The notes under the pieces were generated by a model, which saw only the letters and a list, made by a program, of their open reading frames with translations, had not been told where the DNA came from and made no database searches. A stretch of DNA of 64,000 bases from Marivirga lumbricoides (GTDB taxonomy: Bacteria > Bacteroidota > Bacteroidia > Cytophagales > Cyclobacteriaceae). The position numbers and the translations under genes are program-made. The stretch is taken from contig NZ_BMEC01000001.1 of the NCBI RefSeq assembly GCF_014636295.1, positions 1 through 64,000 of the forward strand. Direction: 5' to 3'. Shown one piece after another: positions 10,266 through 18,643 of this stretch; the first letter of the stretch is position 1; the number at the start of each line of letters is the position of its first letter.

Positions 10266-11195
10266 ATGGCTACGGAATCACCAAAAAACAATTCTGAAGA
10301 ATTCGGTAAAACCACTAAAAGCTCTAATAAACGAGCTATCATTATTGCCTTCATTATTATTATTGCTGCTGTTGTAGGAATAAAGTTCTACCTTGATGAA
10401 GCCAGCGAGAATGAAAGTCTGCAAGCTGAATTACAGGAAACTTATGGCGAGTTAGATAGCATAAGCCAGCAATTAGACCAGAAAATTGCGGAAATAGAAA
10501 CTTTAGGCGGTGATGTGACAGAGCTGCAATTGATAAGAAAAAATCTGGAAGATGAAAAAGAGGAACTTCGAAAATCCAATAATTGGGCTGCTAACCAGAT
10601 TAAAAAATATAAAGATAAAGTAAGTGGTTACGAGGAATTGTTAACACTACAGGACGATAAAATAAAAAAACTGGAGCAAATAAATGAACAACTCCTAACT
10701 GAAAATACTACGCTTAAAACAGAAAAAAATGTGTTAAACGACTCAATTTCTGATTTGAAAGACAGAAGAGAAGAGTTAAAAAGTAAAGTAGCTCTGGCCT
10801 CGCGTCTTAAAGCTGAAAATATTAAAGTAATGGCTGTTAACAGCAGAGGAAAGGAAAGAGAAGATGAATTCAGACCAAGACATATTGAGCAACTAAAAGT
10901 AACTTTTAACCTGGCTGAAAACAATGTGGCCCAGCCTGAAGGTAAAAATATAATATTAAGAGTGATTAACCCGAAAGGCGATATCCTTTTTGATGTAGCT
11001 ACAGGTTCCGGATCCTTTATGATAGAAGGTAAGGAAATGTTTTATACAGCTAAACAAGAAATTTTATTCGACAATACACAACAGCGGCTTTCCTTTTTAT
11101 ATGATCGTGGAGAGGAATACGAAGAAGGTGTTTACCAGGTAGAACTATATGCTGATGACTATGTAATTGGAAAAGAAAAATTTGTAGTTAAATAA
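10266..11195 (+). CDS. membrane-anchored coiled-coil protein
   Basis: A 309-residue protein. It has a short polar N-terminus, one membrane helix (AIIIAFIIIIAAVVGIKFYL, residues about 25-44), then a long coiled coil from about 50 to 190 with leucine heptads. A C-terminal beta-rich domain (about 200-309) contains VTFNLAENNVAQPEGKNI and YDRGEEYEEGVYQVELYADD. The topology suggests an inner-membrane protein with a periplasmic coiled-coil stalk. Relatives are widespread in Cytophagales and are often mislabelled chromosome-partition proteins; I know of no demonstrated function. Monocistronic, with a terminator just downstream. Confidence 0.78.
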   Translation: MATESPKNNSEEFGKTTKSSNKRAIIIAFIIIIAAVVGIKFYLDEASENESLQAELQETYGELDSISQQLDQKIAEIETLGGDVTELQLIRKNLEDEKEELRKSNNWAANQIKKYKDKVSGYEELLTLQDDKIKKLEQINEQLLTENTTLKTEKNVLNDSISDLKDRREELKSKVALASRLKAENIKVMAVNSRGKEREDEFRPRHIEQLKVTFNLAENNVAQPEGKNIILRVINPKGDILFDVATGSGSFMIEGKEMFYTAKQEILFDNTQQRLSFLYDRGEEYEEGVYQVELYADDYVIGKEKFVVK

Positions 11196-11218
11196 CCTTT
11201 CGTTAGTATACTAAATAT

Positions 11219-11256
11219 AAAGCTATGTTATTCTTTGTGGGTAGCATGGCTTTTTT
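11219..11256 (+). terminator. terminator of the coiled-coil gene
   Basis: AAGCTATG pairs with CATGGCTT (one G-T pair) around a loop of about 17 bases, followed by six T's. Confidence 0.75.
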
Positions 11257-11405
11257 ATTTCACTTCACTACTCTAATGCAACTTGTTCAATCATTAAGAA
11301 CATATTGTTGCAACATTCCACATTTTGGCGCATACATCAACAATCTAAAAAATTAGATTAATTTATAAATAATTGAAAATCAAATACTTGTAATTAAATC
11401 TGGCA

Positions 11406-11422
11406 TTGGCATAAAGTTAGAC
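11406..11422 (+). promoter_or_regulatory. weak sigma-54-like site before PepSY-like paralogue 1
   Basis: TTGGCATAAAGTTAGAC has GG at 11408-11409 and GA where sigma-54 promoters have GC (GG-N10-GC). It shares GGC and TAG with the better site at 12685. A start of transcription about 12 bases downstream would lie just before the gene. Weak on its own. Confidence 0.3.
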
Positions 11423-11459
11423 TTACATCTAACACATGTTTAACCTTAAAATTACAGAT

Positions 11460-11792
11460 ATGAAAAGTTTATTGATAACGTTAGGATTAGCAGTTGCAGT
11501 ATCAACAACATCATTAGCTCAGGCTTCCCTTGAAAAAACTAAAGAGGTGAAAGAAAATGCAATGTTAAAAAACACTTCAAATCCTAAAGTAATAAAGTTT
11601 GAAGAAGCTCCGATTGCCGTACAAAATGCCTTTAAAGCTGAAAAGTACCCTAAAGAAAATATTGTAGAAGTGCAAGAGGTGACAGAAGCCAGTACAAAAA
11701 CTTACAAAATCATCATTGAAAAGGATGCTCAAAAATGGGCTTTAAAATTTGATGAGAAAGGCACCTTGTTAGAGAAAAAAGAGGCAAAATAA
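11460..11792 (+). CDS. secreted PepSY-like protein, paralogue 1
   Basis: About 110 residues from the ATG at 11460, chosen because it starts a clean signal peptide, MKSLLITLGLAVAVSTTSLA; an ATG eight codons upstream is the alternative. The mature part holds one PepSY-like domain (DUF2874/PF11396 type): KFEEAPIAVQNAFKAEKYP, then KTYKIIIEKDAQKWALKFDEKGTLLEKKE. Such domains are usually periplasmic and often linked to two-component systems. It is the first of three paralogues in tandem (11460, 12031, 12751). It is 60-70% similar by eye to paralogue 3 over the domain, and both carry the same terminator. Function unknown. Confidence 0.8.
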   Translation: MKSLLITLGLAVAVSTTSLAQASLEKTKEVKENAMLKNTSNPKVIKFEEAPIAVQNAFKAEKYPKENIVEVQEVTEASTKTYKIIIEKDAQKWALKFDEKGTLLEKKEAK

Positions 11793-11824
11793 TTCGTTCT
11801 TAATTATTCACTTTTAGCTTCTTT

Positions 11825-11848
11825 AACTCCCTTCGGGGAGTTTTTTTT
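11825..11848 (+). terminator. terminator of paralogue 1
   Basis: AACTCCCTTCGGGGAGTT forms a 7-bp stem with a TTCG tetraloop, followed by eight T's. The same 25 bases (hairpin, T-run and following G) recur after paralogue 3 at 13136. Confidence 0.93.
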
Positions 11849-11981
11849 GCCCTTAGGCTAACGAACTGTGTGCTCTATCGCCTCACATTGTGGAATTATC
11901 CTACACTTTTAATAGAATTCATGTTTACAATGAAAACATACAATCATCTGAAAATCATACAGATAACAGTATAATATCAAT

Positions 11982-11998
11982 TTGGCTCAATTATAGTA
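11982..11998 (+). promoter_or_regulatory. weak sigma-54-like site before PepSY-like paralogue 2
   Basis: TTGGCTCAATTATAGTA has GG at 11984-11985 and GT 10 bases later where GC is expected. It shares GGC-N8-TAG with the sites before the other two paralogues and lies 33 bases before the ATG at 12031. Confidence 0.3.
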
Positions 11999-12030
11999 TC
12001 TAACACTTATTTAAGCTAGTGGAATATACG

Positions 12031-12408
12031 ATGAGAAGATTATTTTTAACACTGGGCGTACTTGTAGCTATCTGCATTATATTAATTTCTTTTAGCAACA
12101 CCTCTTTGCATGTAAGGAACACCATAACAGGAATGGACTCAATTCCTTTTAAAATCCCATCTCATAAAAATAATATTAACACTTCATTAATAATGCCTGC
12201 ATCTGTTCAGCGAACCTTCGAAGCATCAGGCTTTCAAGTTAAAAGTATAATTGACGCAAAAGAAGTGAATAGCACTCAAGGTAAAGTTTATGAGTTTATT
12301 CTTTACGAAGACGACAGTAAATGGCTTTTGAAATATAATGAAAATGGTAAATTGCTAGATTCTAATAAATTAAGCGAAGCTAACAATTTAGATCAATTAC
12401 TTCCTTAA
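12031..12408 (+). CDS. PepSY-like protein, paralogue 2 (diverged)
   Basis: 125 residues from the ATG at 12031; a GTG four codons earlier is possible. The N-terminal hydrophobic segment RRLFLTLGVLVAICIILISF looks like a membrane anchor or uncleaved signal. The domain follows as MPASVQRTFEASGFQVKSI and KVYEFILYEDDSKWLLKYNENGKLLD, with the same ordering as in its neighbours (PA-VQ-F, Y-fil, KW-LKY-NGKLL). It lacks the EEAP element seen in paralogues 1 and 3 and has an extra C-terminal tail, so it is the most diverged copy. No terminator hairpin follows it. Function unknown. Confidence 0.7.
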   Translation: MRRLFLTLGVLVAICIILISFSNTSLHVRNTITGMDSIPFKIPSHKNNINTSLIMPASVQRTFEASGFQVKSIIDAKEVNSTQGKVYEFILYEDDSKWLLKYNENGKLLDSNKLSEANNLDQLLP

Positions 12409-12684
12409 TTAAGTAGCTTTATCCGCTGTTTTTTATTTACTCCCTAAGTACTTTATCGCTTTGCATACTGTCATACCTACTTTGACACTTCCGAAAAATT
12501 TCCTTCTAAAATGAATAGAATGGTATTACTGCAGAAGAGTTTCATAATATTCCTTACCTATATATCTCATGATAATACACAGCTTGTTGATTAATCCTAC
12601 ACATTGATGTGATATTTCAACAGTTCAAAAACACTAAAAACACATAACCAACTGAATATCAGTAATATAAAATAAATGAAAAAG

Positions 12685-12701
12685 CCGGCACGCATTTAGC
12701 C
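12685..12701 (+). promoter_or_regulatory. candidate sigma-54 promoter of paralogue 3
   Basis: CCGGCACGCATTTAGCC contains GGCACG-N4-TAGC with the exact GG-N10-GC spacing of sigma-54 promoters (consensus TGGCACG-N4-TTGC). It ends 49 bases before the ATG of paralogue 3, and a sigma-54 activator gene follows that gene. The rest of the 342-base gap 12409-12750 shows nothing recognisable. Confidence 0.6.
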
Positions 12702-12750
12702 TTTTAATAAGTATAATTTAATTAGAAACTCAATCAAACAACTTAATATT

Positions 12751-13095
12751 ATGAAAAAGCTTATTTTAACATTAGGACTAGTAACTTCGATAGGTATGGT
12801 TTCAATGGCTCAATCAATTCAGCCTACTAATACTGCAGCTACTGAAGAAGTAAAAGCTGTTCAAATCGAGAGTAATCAGGTAGATTCCAAAAAGATTAAG
12901 TTTGAGGAAGCTCCTGCTGCAGTGCAAGAAACTTTTAATAACTCTCAATACACCAAAGAAAGCATAAAAGAGGTGCACATGATGGAGGAAAATTCTCTAA
13001 AAGTATATAAAATTATTATCGAGGTTGATAATCAGAAATGGGCATTAAAGTATGATGCTAACGGAAAATTAATTGACAAAAAAGAAGTTATGTAA
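12751..13095 (+). CDS. secreted PepSY-like protein, paralogue 3
   Basis: 114 residues with a signal peptide (MKKLILTLGLVTSIGMVSMA) and one PepSY-like domain: KIKFEEAPAAVQETFNNSQY, then LKVYKIIIEVDNQKWALKYDANGKLIDKKE. It is the closest relative of paralogue 1, sharing KFEEAP-AVQ, YKIIIE and QKWALK(F/Y)D. It is preceded by the best sigma-54-like promoter of the region and followed by a terminator identical to that of paralogue 1. The next gene encodes a sigma-54 activator, so it is a likely target of that regulator (inference). Confidence 0.8.
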   Translation: MKKLILTLGLVTSIGMVSMAQSIQPTNTAATEEVKAVQIESNQVDSKKIKFEEAPAAVQETFNNSQYTKESIKEVHMMEENSLKVYKIIIEVDNQKWALKYDANGKLIDKKEVM

Positions 13096-13135
13096 TATTT
13101 CCAATTAATCACTAACTTTGGATTAAACTAGAAAG

Positions 13136-13159
13136 AACTCCCTTCGGGGAGTTTTTTTT
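13136..13159 (+). terminator. terminator of paralogue 3
   Basis: AACTCCCTTCGGGGAGTT plus eight T's, identical to the hairpin at 11825-11848. Confidence 0.93.
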
Positions 13160-13298
13160 GTATATAATTCAAATAGGTTTTCAATAAATATCGTTACCAA
13201 ATTTGAACGATAATTATTGAGTAAAATGGTAACTAAATTATGTTTCCTCTAAACCTCGTAAACAAATTTAGATTACTTTAAAAATTGAGAAAATACGC

Positions 13299-14687
13299 AT
13301 GAAACTGCTGGTAATTGATGATGATCCTTCTTTTAATAAAATGTTAACAGGTTTTCTGTTAAGAAATAATTACCAGGTTGAATCTGCTCACTCACCCCAA
13401 TCAGCACTTGAATTATTGAAAGATCATGTGTTTAATCTGGTACTTACAGATTTTAAGCTTCCTGGTATGGATGGTATAGCACTAATGCAGGAAATTAAAA
13501 GAATTTATCCGGGAACACCTGTAATTCTTATTACCAATTATTCTGACATTCGTACAGCAGTTAACTCTATTAAGCTTGGAGCATATGAGTTTGTAAATAA
13601 ACCTGTGAACCCTGATGAGCTGTTGAAAACTGTTGAGAAGGCTTTAAAAGCTGAGAGAAAACCAGAAGAACAAGAGAAAACCACAGAATCACCAAAAAAG
13701 ACAAATGGAAAGCAGCTTCAATTTATTATTGGACAAACTCCGCAGTCATTAGAGTTATGGAATTATGTGGATGTGGTTGCTCCTACTAAGATGAGTGTGC
13801 TGATATTGGGCGAGAGTGGAACGGGGAAAGAATATGTTGCCAATATTATCCATCAGAAGAGCAAAAGAGCCAACAAACAATTTGTAGCAATAGACTGTGG
13901 CGTTCTCTCTAAAGAACTAGCAGCGAGCGAACTTTTTGGACATGTAAAAGGAGCCTTTACTGGTGCCACACAGGATAAAAAAGGACAATTTGAGGTAGCA
14001 AATGGAGGTACTTTATTTTTAGATGAAATAGGAAACCTTCCTTATGAGGTACAGGTTCAGCTCCTACGTGTATTGCAAGAACGCATAATTAAAAGAGTGG
14101 GAAGCGATAAAGAAATTCCTATTGATGTTAGAATCATTTCTGCTACAAATGAAAGCCTATCTCAAAACAGAAACTCCGAGGAATTCCGAAATGATTTATA
14201 CCATAGAATAAATGAATTTGAACTTAACGTGCCCCCATTAAGGAACAGGCTGGCTGATTTAGAGGAATACTGTGAATTTTTTATTTCAGAAGCATGCCTG
14301 GAACTTAATAAAAATCACAAAACTTTATCTGAAGAGGTTTTATTGGCATTTAAAAATTATGATTGGCCGGGCAACCTGCGTGAGCTCAAAAATCTTATTA
14401 AAAGAGCTGTTTTGCTAGCTCCAACGGACAAAATAACGATGGATCAGTTACCTGAGGGCTTTAAAAACACTGAAAATACTTTTGTGGACTCGGGAAATAA
14501 ATCCTCAATCCAGCAAAATGATGTTACAAATCAGGATTTAAAAGAGATACAAAAAGCACAGGAAATCAATACTATTAAAAAGGTGCTGGCAGATACAAAG
14601 TTTAATAAGTCAATGGCAGCAAAAATACTTAATATTGACAGATCTACCCTCTACAAGAAAATTAAAGAATATGGGATTGATGCCTAA
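13299..14687 (+). CDS. sigma-54-dependent response regulator, NtrC family
   Basis: 462 residues in three domains. The receiver (1-120) has the phosphoacceptor D51 in LVLTDFKLPGMDG and K in FVNKPVN. The central AAA+ domain has Walker A GESGTGKE (171-178), the sigma-54-contacting loop GAFTGA (218-223) and Walker B GGTLFLDEIGNL. The C-terminal Fis-type helix-turn-helix ends MAAKILNIDRSTLYKKIKEY. It activates transcription by sigma-54 RNA polymerase when phosphorylated. The convergent hybrid kinase gene overlaps its 3' end by 26 bases and is the obvious partner candidate. Three PepSY-like genes with sigma-54-like sites lie upstream. Confidence 0.95.
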   Translation: MKLLVIDDDPSFNKMLTGFLLRNNYQVESAHSPQSALELLKDHVFNLVLTDFKLPGMDGIALMQEIKRIYPGTPVILITNYSDIRTAVNSIKLGAYEFVNKPVNPDELLKTVEKALKAERKPEEQEKTTESPKKTNGKQLQFIIGQTPQSLELWNYVDVVAPTKMSVLILGESGTGKEYVANIIHQKSKRANKQFVAIDCGVLSKELAASELFGHVKGAFTGATQDKKGQFEVANGGTLFLDEIGNLPYEVQVQLLRVLQERIIKRVGSDKEIPIDVRIISATNESLSQNRNSEEFRNDLYHRINEFELNVPPLRNRLADLEEYCEFFISEACLELNKNHKTLSEEVLLAFKNYDWPGNLRELKNLIKRAVLLAPTDKITMDQLPEGFKNTENTFVDSGNKSSIQQNDVTNQDLKEIQKAQEINTIKKVLADTKFNKSMAAKILNIDRSTLYKKIKEYGIDA

Positions 14688-17304
14688 GTGCTTCTAACTT
14701 CATTTCTACTTCGTGTAAATCCGGTAAAATTCTTTGCGTTTCTTCAAGTACCCGCTGGGTTTTATCCATTTCGGCAAAAAGCTCAATAGTCTTCAAAGTC
14801 TCGCTTAGTTGGTCAAAAGCTATTTGTTCCAGGGCAGACTTTAACTGATGTGCAATATTCCCTATTCCTTTGACATCTTTTTGCTTATAAGCAGTGTCAA
14901 GCTTTTCCAGTTTCAAGGCATATTCTTCGTGGAAAGTATTTAACAACTCTTGAAAAACCTCTGCATTGTTGCCTGCAAATTGTTGTAAAACTGAAGTATC
15001 TATTTCAGTAGCAGGCTTTTTATCAGCTTCTGAAGGTGGCTGCTCTACAACTACTAATTCCTCCAAAAAAGTACTGAGGAGTTGTAAGATCTCAATTTTA
15101 GCAAAAGGCTTAATACAAACAGCATCAAAGCCCATTTTTAACAATTCTTCTTTTTTACTCTTTTGAATATGGGCTGTAAGTGCAATTATTGGAATATTAA
15201 GCCCATTGCTTCTACAGAACTTCTGAAAGTCTTCTCCACTCATTTCAGGCAGATTAATATCCGTAAATATTAAATCTATCTTCGGCTTGCTTTTTAATAG
15301 GGTAATCGCTTCTTCCGCACTACTACAGATTGTGTAACTTTCGGTGGTATTTTTCAGAATTTCAGCCAGTAATTGCGCATTCCACGGATCATCTTCAAGT
15401 ACTAATATATTCGCTGAAAAATTTTTGCTTTGATTAAGTTCCTCATTAATTATTTCTATAGCATCTGCTTCACTATAAGCCGCATACTTCGCTCTAAAAT
15501 TAATTTTAAAGACAGAGCCAATTCCAACTTCACTTTCTACGGCAATGCTTCCGCCTAGTGCTTCAATGATGCTTTTACTAATTGAAAGCCCTAATCCGGT
15601 ACCGGAAATCCCAATCTGCCTTCCTGAAACGCCCTGTTGAAATTGCTCGAAAATTTGAGAGAACTCCTCCTCTTTAATCCCTTTGCCTGTGTCTTCTACA
15701 GCAATATAAATTTTACAGTCTTCATCGGTAAGTTTCTCTGCTTCAAAACTTAAACGTACATAGCCGATATCTGTAAACTTAATTGCATTCCCAATTAAAT
15801 TCATCAATACCTGCTTCAGTTTAAATAAGTCCGAAATGAAAATATTTGCCTTAAAGAAATCGGAAACCTGTACATCAAAGCTAAGTTGGGAGGATTCAAA
15901 CTTCTGAAGGAAGATGAGTTCCAGCTCTTTCGCCAATTTGGGAATGTACACAGGCTGCTCTTCTATAATTAATTTTTTTGCATCTATTTTTGCCTGGTCT
16001 AATATGTCATCAATTAGCTGTTTCAAATGTTTATTGGATTCAGCAATGGCTTGTAAATACCTTTTTTGGTTAGCATTTAATTCTGATTGGCTCATTAAAT
16101 CTGAAAAACCTATAATACTATGAAGCGGAGTCCTGATCTCATGACTCATTTTTGAAAGAAACTCTTCTTTAACTTTTGCCAAATGTTCTGCTCTCTTCTT
16201 TTCCTCCTCCAGCTTTCTTCTATACAAACCTGCCCGGGTAATATCTCGCAAAATAAGGAAAATAAATATCGCACTGAGTGCTATACCAATTCCACCAATA
16301 ATCAGCAGTTCACGCGTGAGCTGTTTAGCCTGAATTCTGGATACATCCTGCTGCCTGATGTTTTTTGCAAGCTCCTCAGTTCTTAACTTCGAAATAATAG
16401 AACGAATGATGGCTATAAACTTTTGGTCTTGTTTAATGAGTTCCAACTCCACCTTATTCAGCTTTTGCTGCATATCTATTTCCTCTGCCAACACATCAAC
16501 TAAAATATTCTTTACAGCAGAAAGAGTAGTGTCAATAAAATAATCGCGGACAATGCTGGTATCAACTGAGTAATCCAGACTGTAATTAATACGATCTTCA
16601 ATGGTTTTTACAGTATCTAACTTCAGATTCTCCTTTCCAAAAAGCTTACGGAAAAAGCCATTTATGCCTTCATATTCATCAGGTCTGACAACAATTTTTT
16701 CTTTTTCAACAGGCTCCACGCTGCTGACCATTCTTTGTTCTCTCTTTAATTCCTTTTCTATGAAAGCAGAGTCTTTCAACTGATTACTTATTCTGTTGAG
16801 AGCTTCATTAGTAAATAAAGCAGAGGCTTTCTCTTTTTTAAGGTTAAGAAAGGTGGTAAGGTAATTGTATTTTACATTGATAGTTTGTTGCAAAGAATCT
16901 ACCCTTTCCTTCTGCAAACTATCATCCGCAAGAATAATTTCAAGTTCTTCTAATATAATTCTTACAGATGAAATTTTATCAAGGTATTGTTTTCTGCTGG
17001 CAGTGTCATCAGTTAGGGCGTATGCATTGAAATAATTATCTGCCTCCACAATTTCCTGAAACAACTCATTTATAAGAGCAATTTTTTGATTAGGTTCTGA
17101 AATAGTATTAAGCGATTGAACCAGCTTACCATAGTTATCATATCCCCAAAAAAGAACTGATCCTGCGGTTATTATAATGATAATAAGCACTATCCAAAGC
17201 TTTGTGAGCGCTGAGGTATTTCTATTTTTTTTTGAAGTATAATCTGACACAGTAATTTTTTCTTTCCGGGATATCAAATGCCTTACAAGTAACGCCAAAT
17301 ACAA
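14662..17304 (-). CDS. hybrid sensor histidine kinase with receiver and Hpt domains
   Basis: 880 residues. A first membrane helix at about 34-54 (LWIVLIIIIITAGSVLFWGY), a long helical periplasmic region of about 280 residues, and a second helix (ELLIIGGIGIALSAIFIFLIL) are followed by the HisKA domain with H388 (FLSKMSHEIRTPLHSIIGF). The HATPase has MNLIGNAIKFTD, DTGKGI and GTGLGLSISKSI. A receiver with D682 (DLIFTDINLPEMSG) and a C-terminal Hpt with H819 (IAHQLKSALEQIA) complete a His-Asp-His relay. The final Asp would be on a separate regulator, plausibly the sigma-54 activator encoded tail-to-tail. A GTG at VSDYTSKK, with a GGAAAG sequence upstream, is an alternative start. Confidence 0.93.
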   Translation of the reverse strand: MYLALLVRHLISRKEKITVSDYTSKKNRNTSALTKLWIVLIIIIITAGSVLFWGYDNYGKLVQSLNTISEPNQKIALINELFQEIVEADNYFNAYALTDDTASRKQYLDKISSVRIILEELEIILADDSLQKERVDSLQQTINVKYNYLTTFLNLKKEKASALFTNEALNRISNQLKDSAFIEKELKREQRMVSSVEPVEKEKIVVRPDEYEGINGFFRKLFGKENLKLDTVKTIEDRINYSLDYSVDTSIVRDYFIDTTLSAVKNILVDVLAEEIDMQQKLNKVELELIKQDQKFIAIIRSIISKLRTEELAKNIRQQDVSRIQAKQLTRELLIIGGIGIALSAIFIFLILRDITRAGLYRRKLEEEKKRAEHLAKVKEEFLSKMSHEIRTPLHSIIGFSDLMSQSELNANQKRYLQAIAESNKHLKQLIDDILDQAKIDAKKLIIEEQPVYIPKLAKELELIFLQKFESSQLSFDVQVSDFFKANIFISDLFKLKQVLMNLIGNAIKFTDIGYVRLSFEAEKLTDEDCKIYIAVEDTGKGIKEEEFSQIFEQFQQGVSGRQIGISGTGLGLSISKSIIEALGGSIAVESEVGIGSVFKINFRAKYAAYSEADAIEIINEELNQSKNFSANILVLEDDPWNAQLLAEILKNTTESYTICSSAEEAITLLKSKPKIDLIFTDINLPEMSGEDFQKFCRSNGLNIPIIALTAHIQKSKKEELLKMGFDAVCIKPFAKIEILQLLSTFLEELVVVEQPPSEADKKPATEIDTSVLQQFAGNNAEVFQELLNTFHEEYALKLEKLDTAYKQKDVKGIGNIAHQLKSALEQIAFDQLSETLKTIELFAEMDKTQRVLEETQRILPDLHEVEMKLEALRHQSHIL

Positions 17305-17429
17305 AAGAAATAATTCTTTATCAGGAATTATTTCTCTATATCACCATGGCAAATTAAAATTAATCAAATTTATAATATTAATTTAGTACCCCTATTATAA
17401 TATCGTGTTAACAATAACCAAGTAAAGAA

Positions 17430-18641
17430 TTGAGTCACTGCTTCCTATCTTTCCAGAAACGTCACCCCGGTATAACTCGTTCTCTTCTAATCAGTTGTTT
17501 TTGCTTTTTATATCTGCTCAATTTGTCCGATGCCAAAGCCCAGGAAAAAGATAGCACGATAGACGCAAGGTTTATTATTCCTGAACTTTTTATTGGAAGA
17601 ATTGTACCTAATCACCTGAATTACCCACCTGCTTATCCAAGAATAGGTGCCGGAATTACTTACTACAAGCAGTCCAATAGCAATACCTCTGTTAACCGCT
17701 ACTTCCGAAATCCTATGATGGGTGTACATGCCAGCTTCCATTATTTAGGTAACGCAAATGTATTCGGGAATGAAATAAGTGTACTCCCTGTTATTGGCTT
17801 TCCAATGAATAAAGGGATGTTTCAATTCGGATTAGGCTTTTCTTATTTTACTAAAATGTACAAGGATAATAAGCTCAATGAAGCGGTTGGAAGCCACTTT
17901 ACCTGGGCTTTTCATAGCTTTTATTACCGCCATTTTTTATTATCCTCCGGCAAAACCCTCAGGATGGGGTTTGGCTTTGTTCATGGTTCAAACGGACACA
18001 CACAGTTACCTAACTTTGGAATAAATTCAGCTGTAATAAGCATAGGTATTTATAATAAACCAGCAATTTTAAGAGGGATTAAGGATACTACTGATACAAG
18101 AAATTTACGTAGGATATCTATCAGTACCAATACAGGCTGGGGGTTTCACGAATTCGGAGGTACTTCAGGCCCTGTGGGTGGAGGAAAAAAGGCTGTTTAT
18201 AGCTCTTCCCTAACAGCAGGAATAGTATTTAAAAACCAATTCAGATGGTCTGCAGGATTTGGAATAAGACATTATGAACATTTTGCTGATTCAATTGCCA
18301 GCAACCCTGAATTACAGGCGCTAAATATTTCCCCTAATAACTATTACTTTATAATGGGTGCTGAGTTTCTTATCCATCATGTTGGGTTATCTTTTGAAGG
18401 AGGAATTAATTTATACAAACCTTTCTATGAACATTTTGCAGCAAGATATGAGTCTAAAAACTCCATCAAATATCATTTAAGAGGAATTTTTCAGACTCGA
18501 TTAGGTATACGCTTATATTTGCTAAACACCTCAAAACAGCCGAGGCATAACTTATACTTGGCGCCATATTTAAATGCTAATTTAAGTAAAGCGGACTTTT
18601 CTGAGTTAAGTGTGGGCTACGTTTACAATTTCAGAAAATAA
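17430..18641 (+). CDS. PagL-like lipid A deacylase / acyloxyacyl hydrolase
   Basis: 403 residues. The signal peptide ends near LSDAKAQE, and the rest has alternating beta-barrel strands ending with a phenylalanine-rich strand (VGYVYNFRK), as in outer-membrane proteins. The catalytic signature FVHGSNGHTQLPNFGIN matches the H-x-S-N motif of PagL, which removes the 3-O acyl chain of lipid A; the C-terminal domain of about 200 residues is longer than in proteobacterial PagL. The start is a TTG at 17430, the only standard start after the in-frame stop at 17415-17417. It diverges from the hybrid kinase with a 125-base shared upstream region. Confidence 0.78.
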   Translation: MSHCFLSFQKRHPGITRSLLISCFCFLYLLNLSDAKAQEKDSTIDARFIIPELFIGRIVPNHLNYPPAYPRIGAGITYYKQSNSNTSVNRYFRNPMMGVHASFHYLGNANVFGNEISVLPVIGFPMNKGMFQFGLGFSYFTKMYKDNKLNEAVGSHFTWAFHSFYYRHFLLSSGKTLRMGFGFVHGSNGHTQLPNFGINSAVISIGIYNKPAILRGIKDTTDTRNLRRISISTNTGWGFHEFGGTSGPVGGGKKAVYSSSLTAGIVFKNQFRWSAGFGIRHYEHFADSIASNPELQALNISPNNYYFIMGAEFLIHHVGLSFEGGINLYKPFYEHFAARYESKNSIKYHLRGIFQTRLGIRLYLLNTSKQPRHNLYLAPYLNANLSKADFSELSVGYVYNFRK

Positions 18642-18643
18642 GG

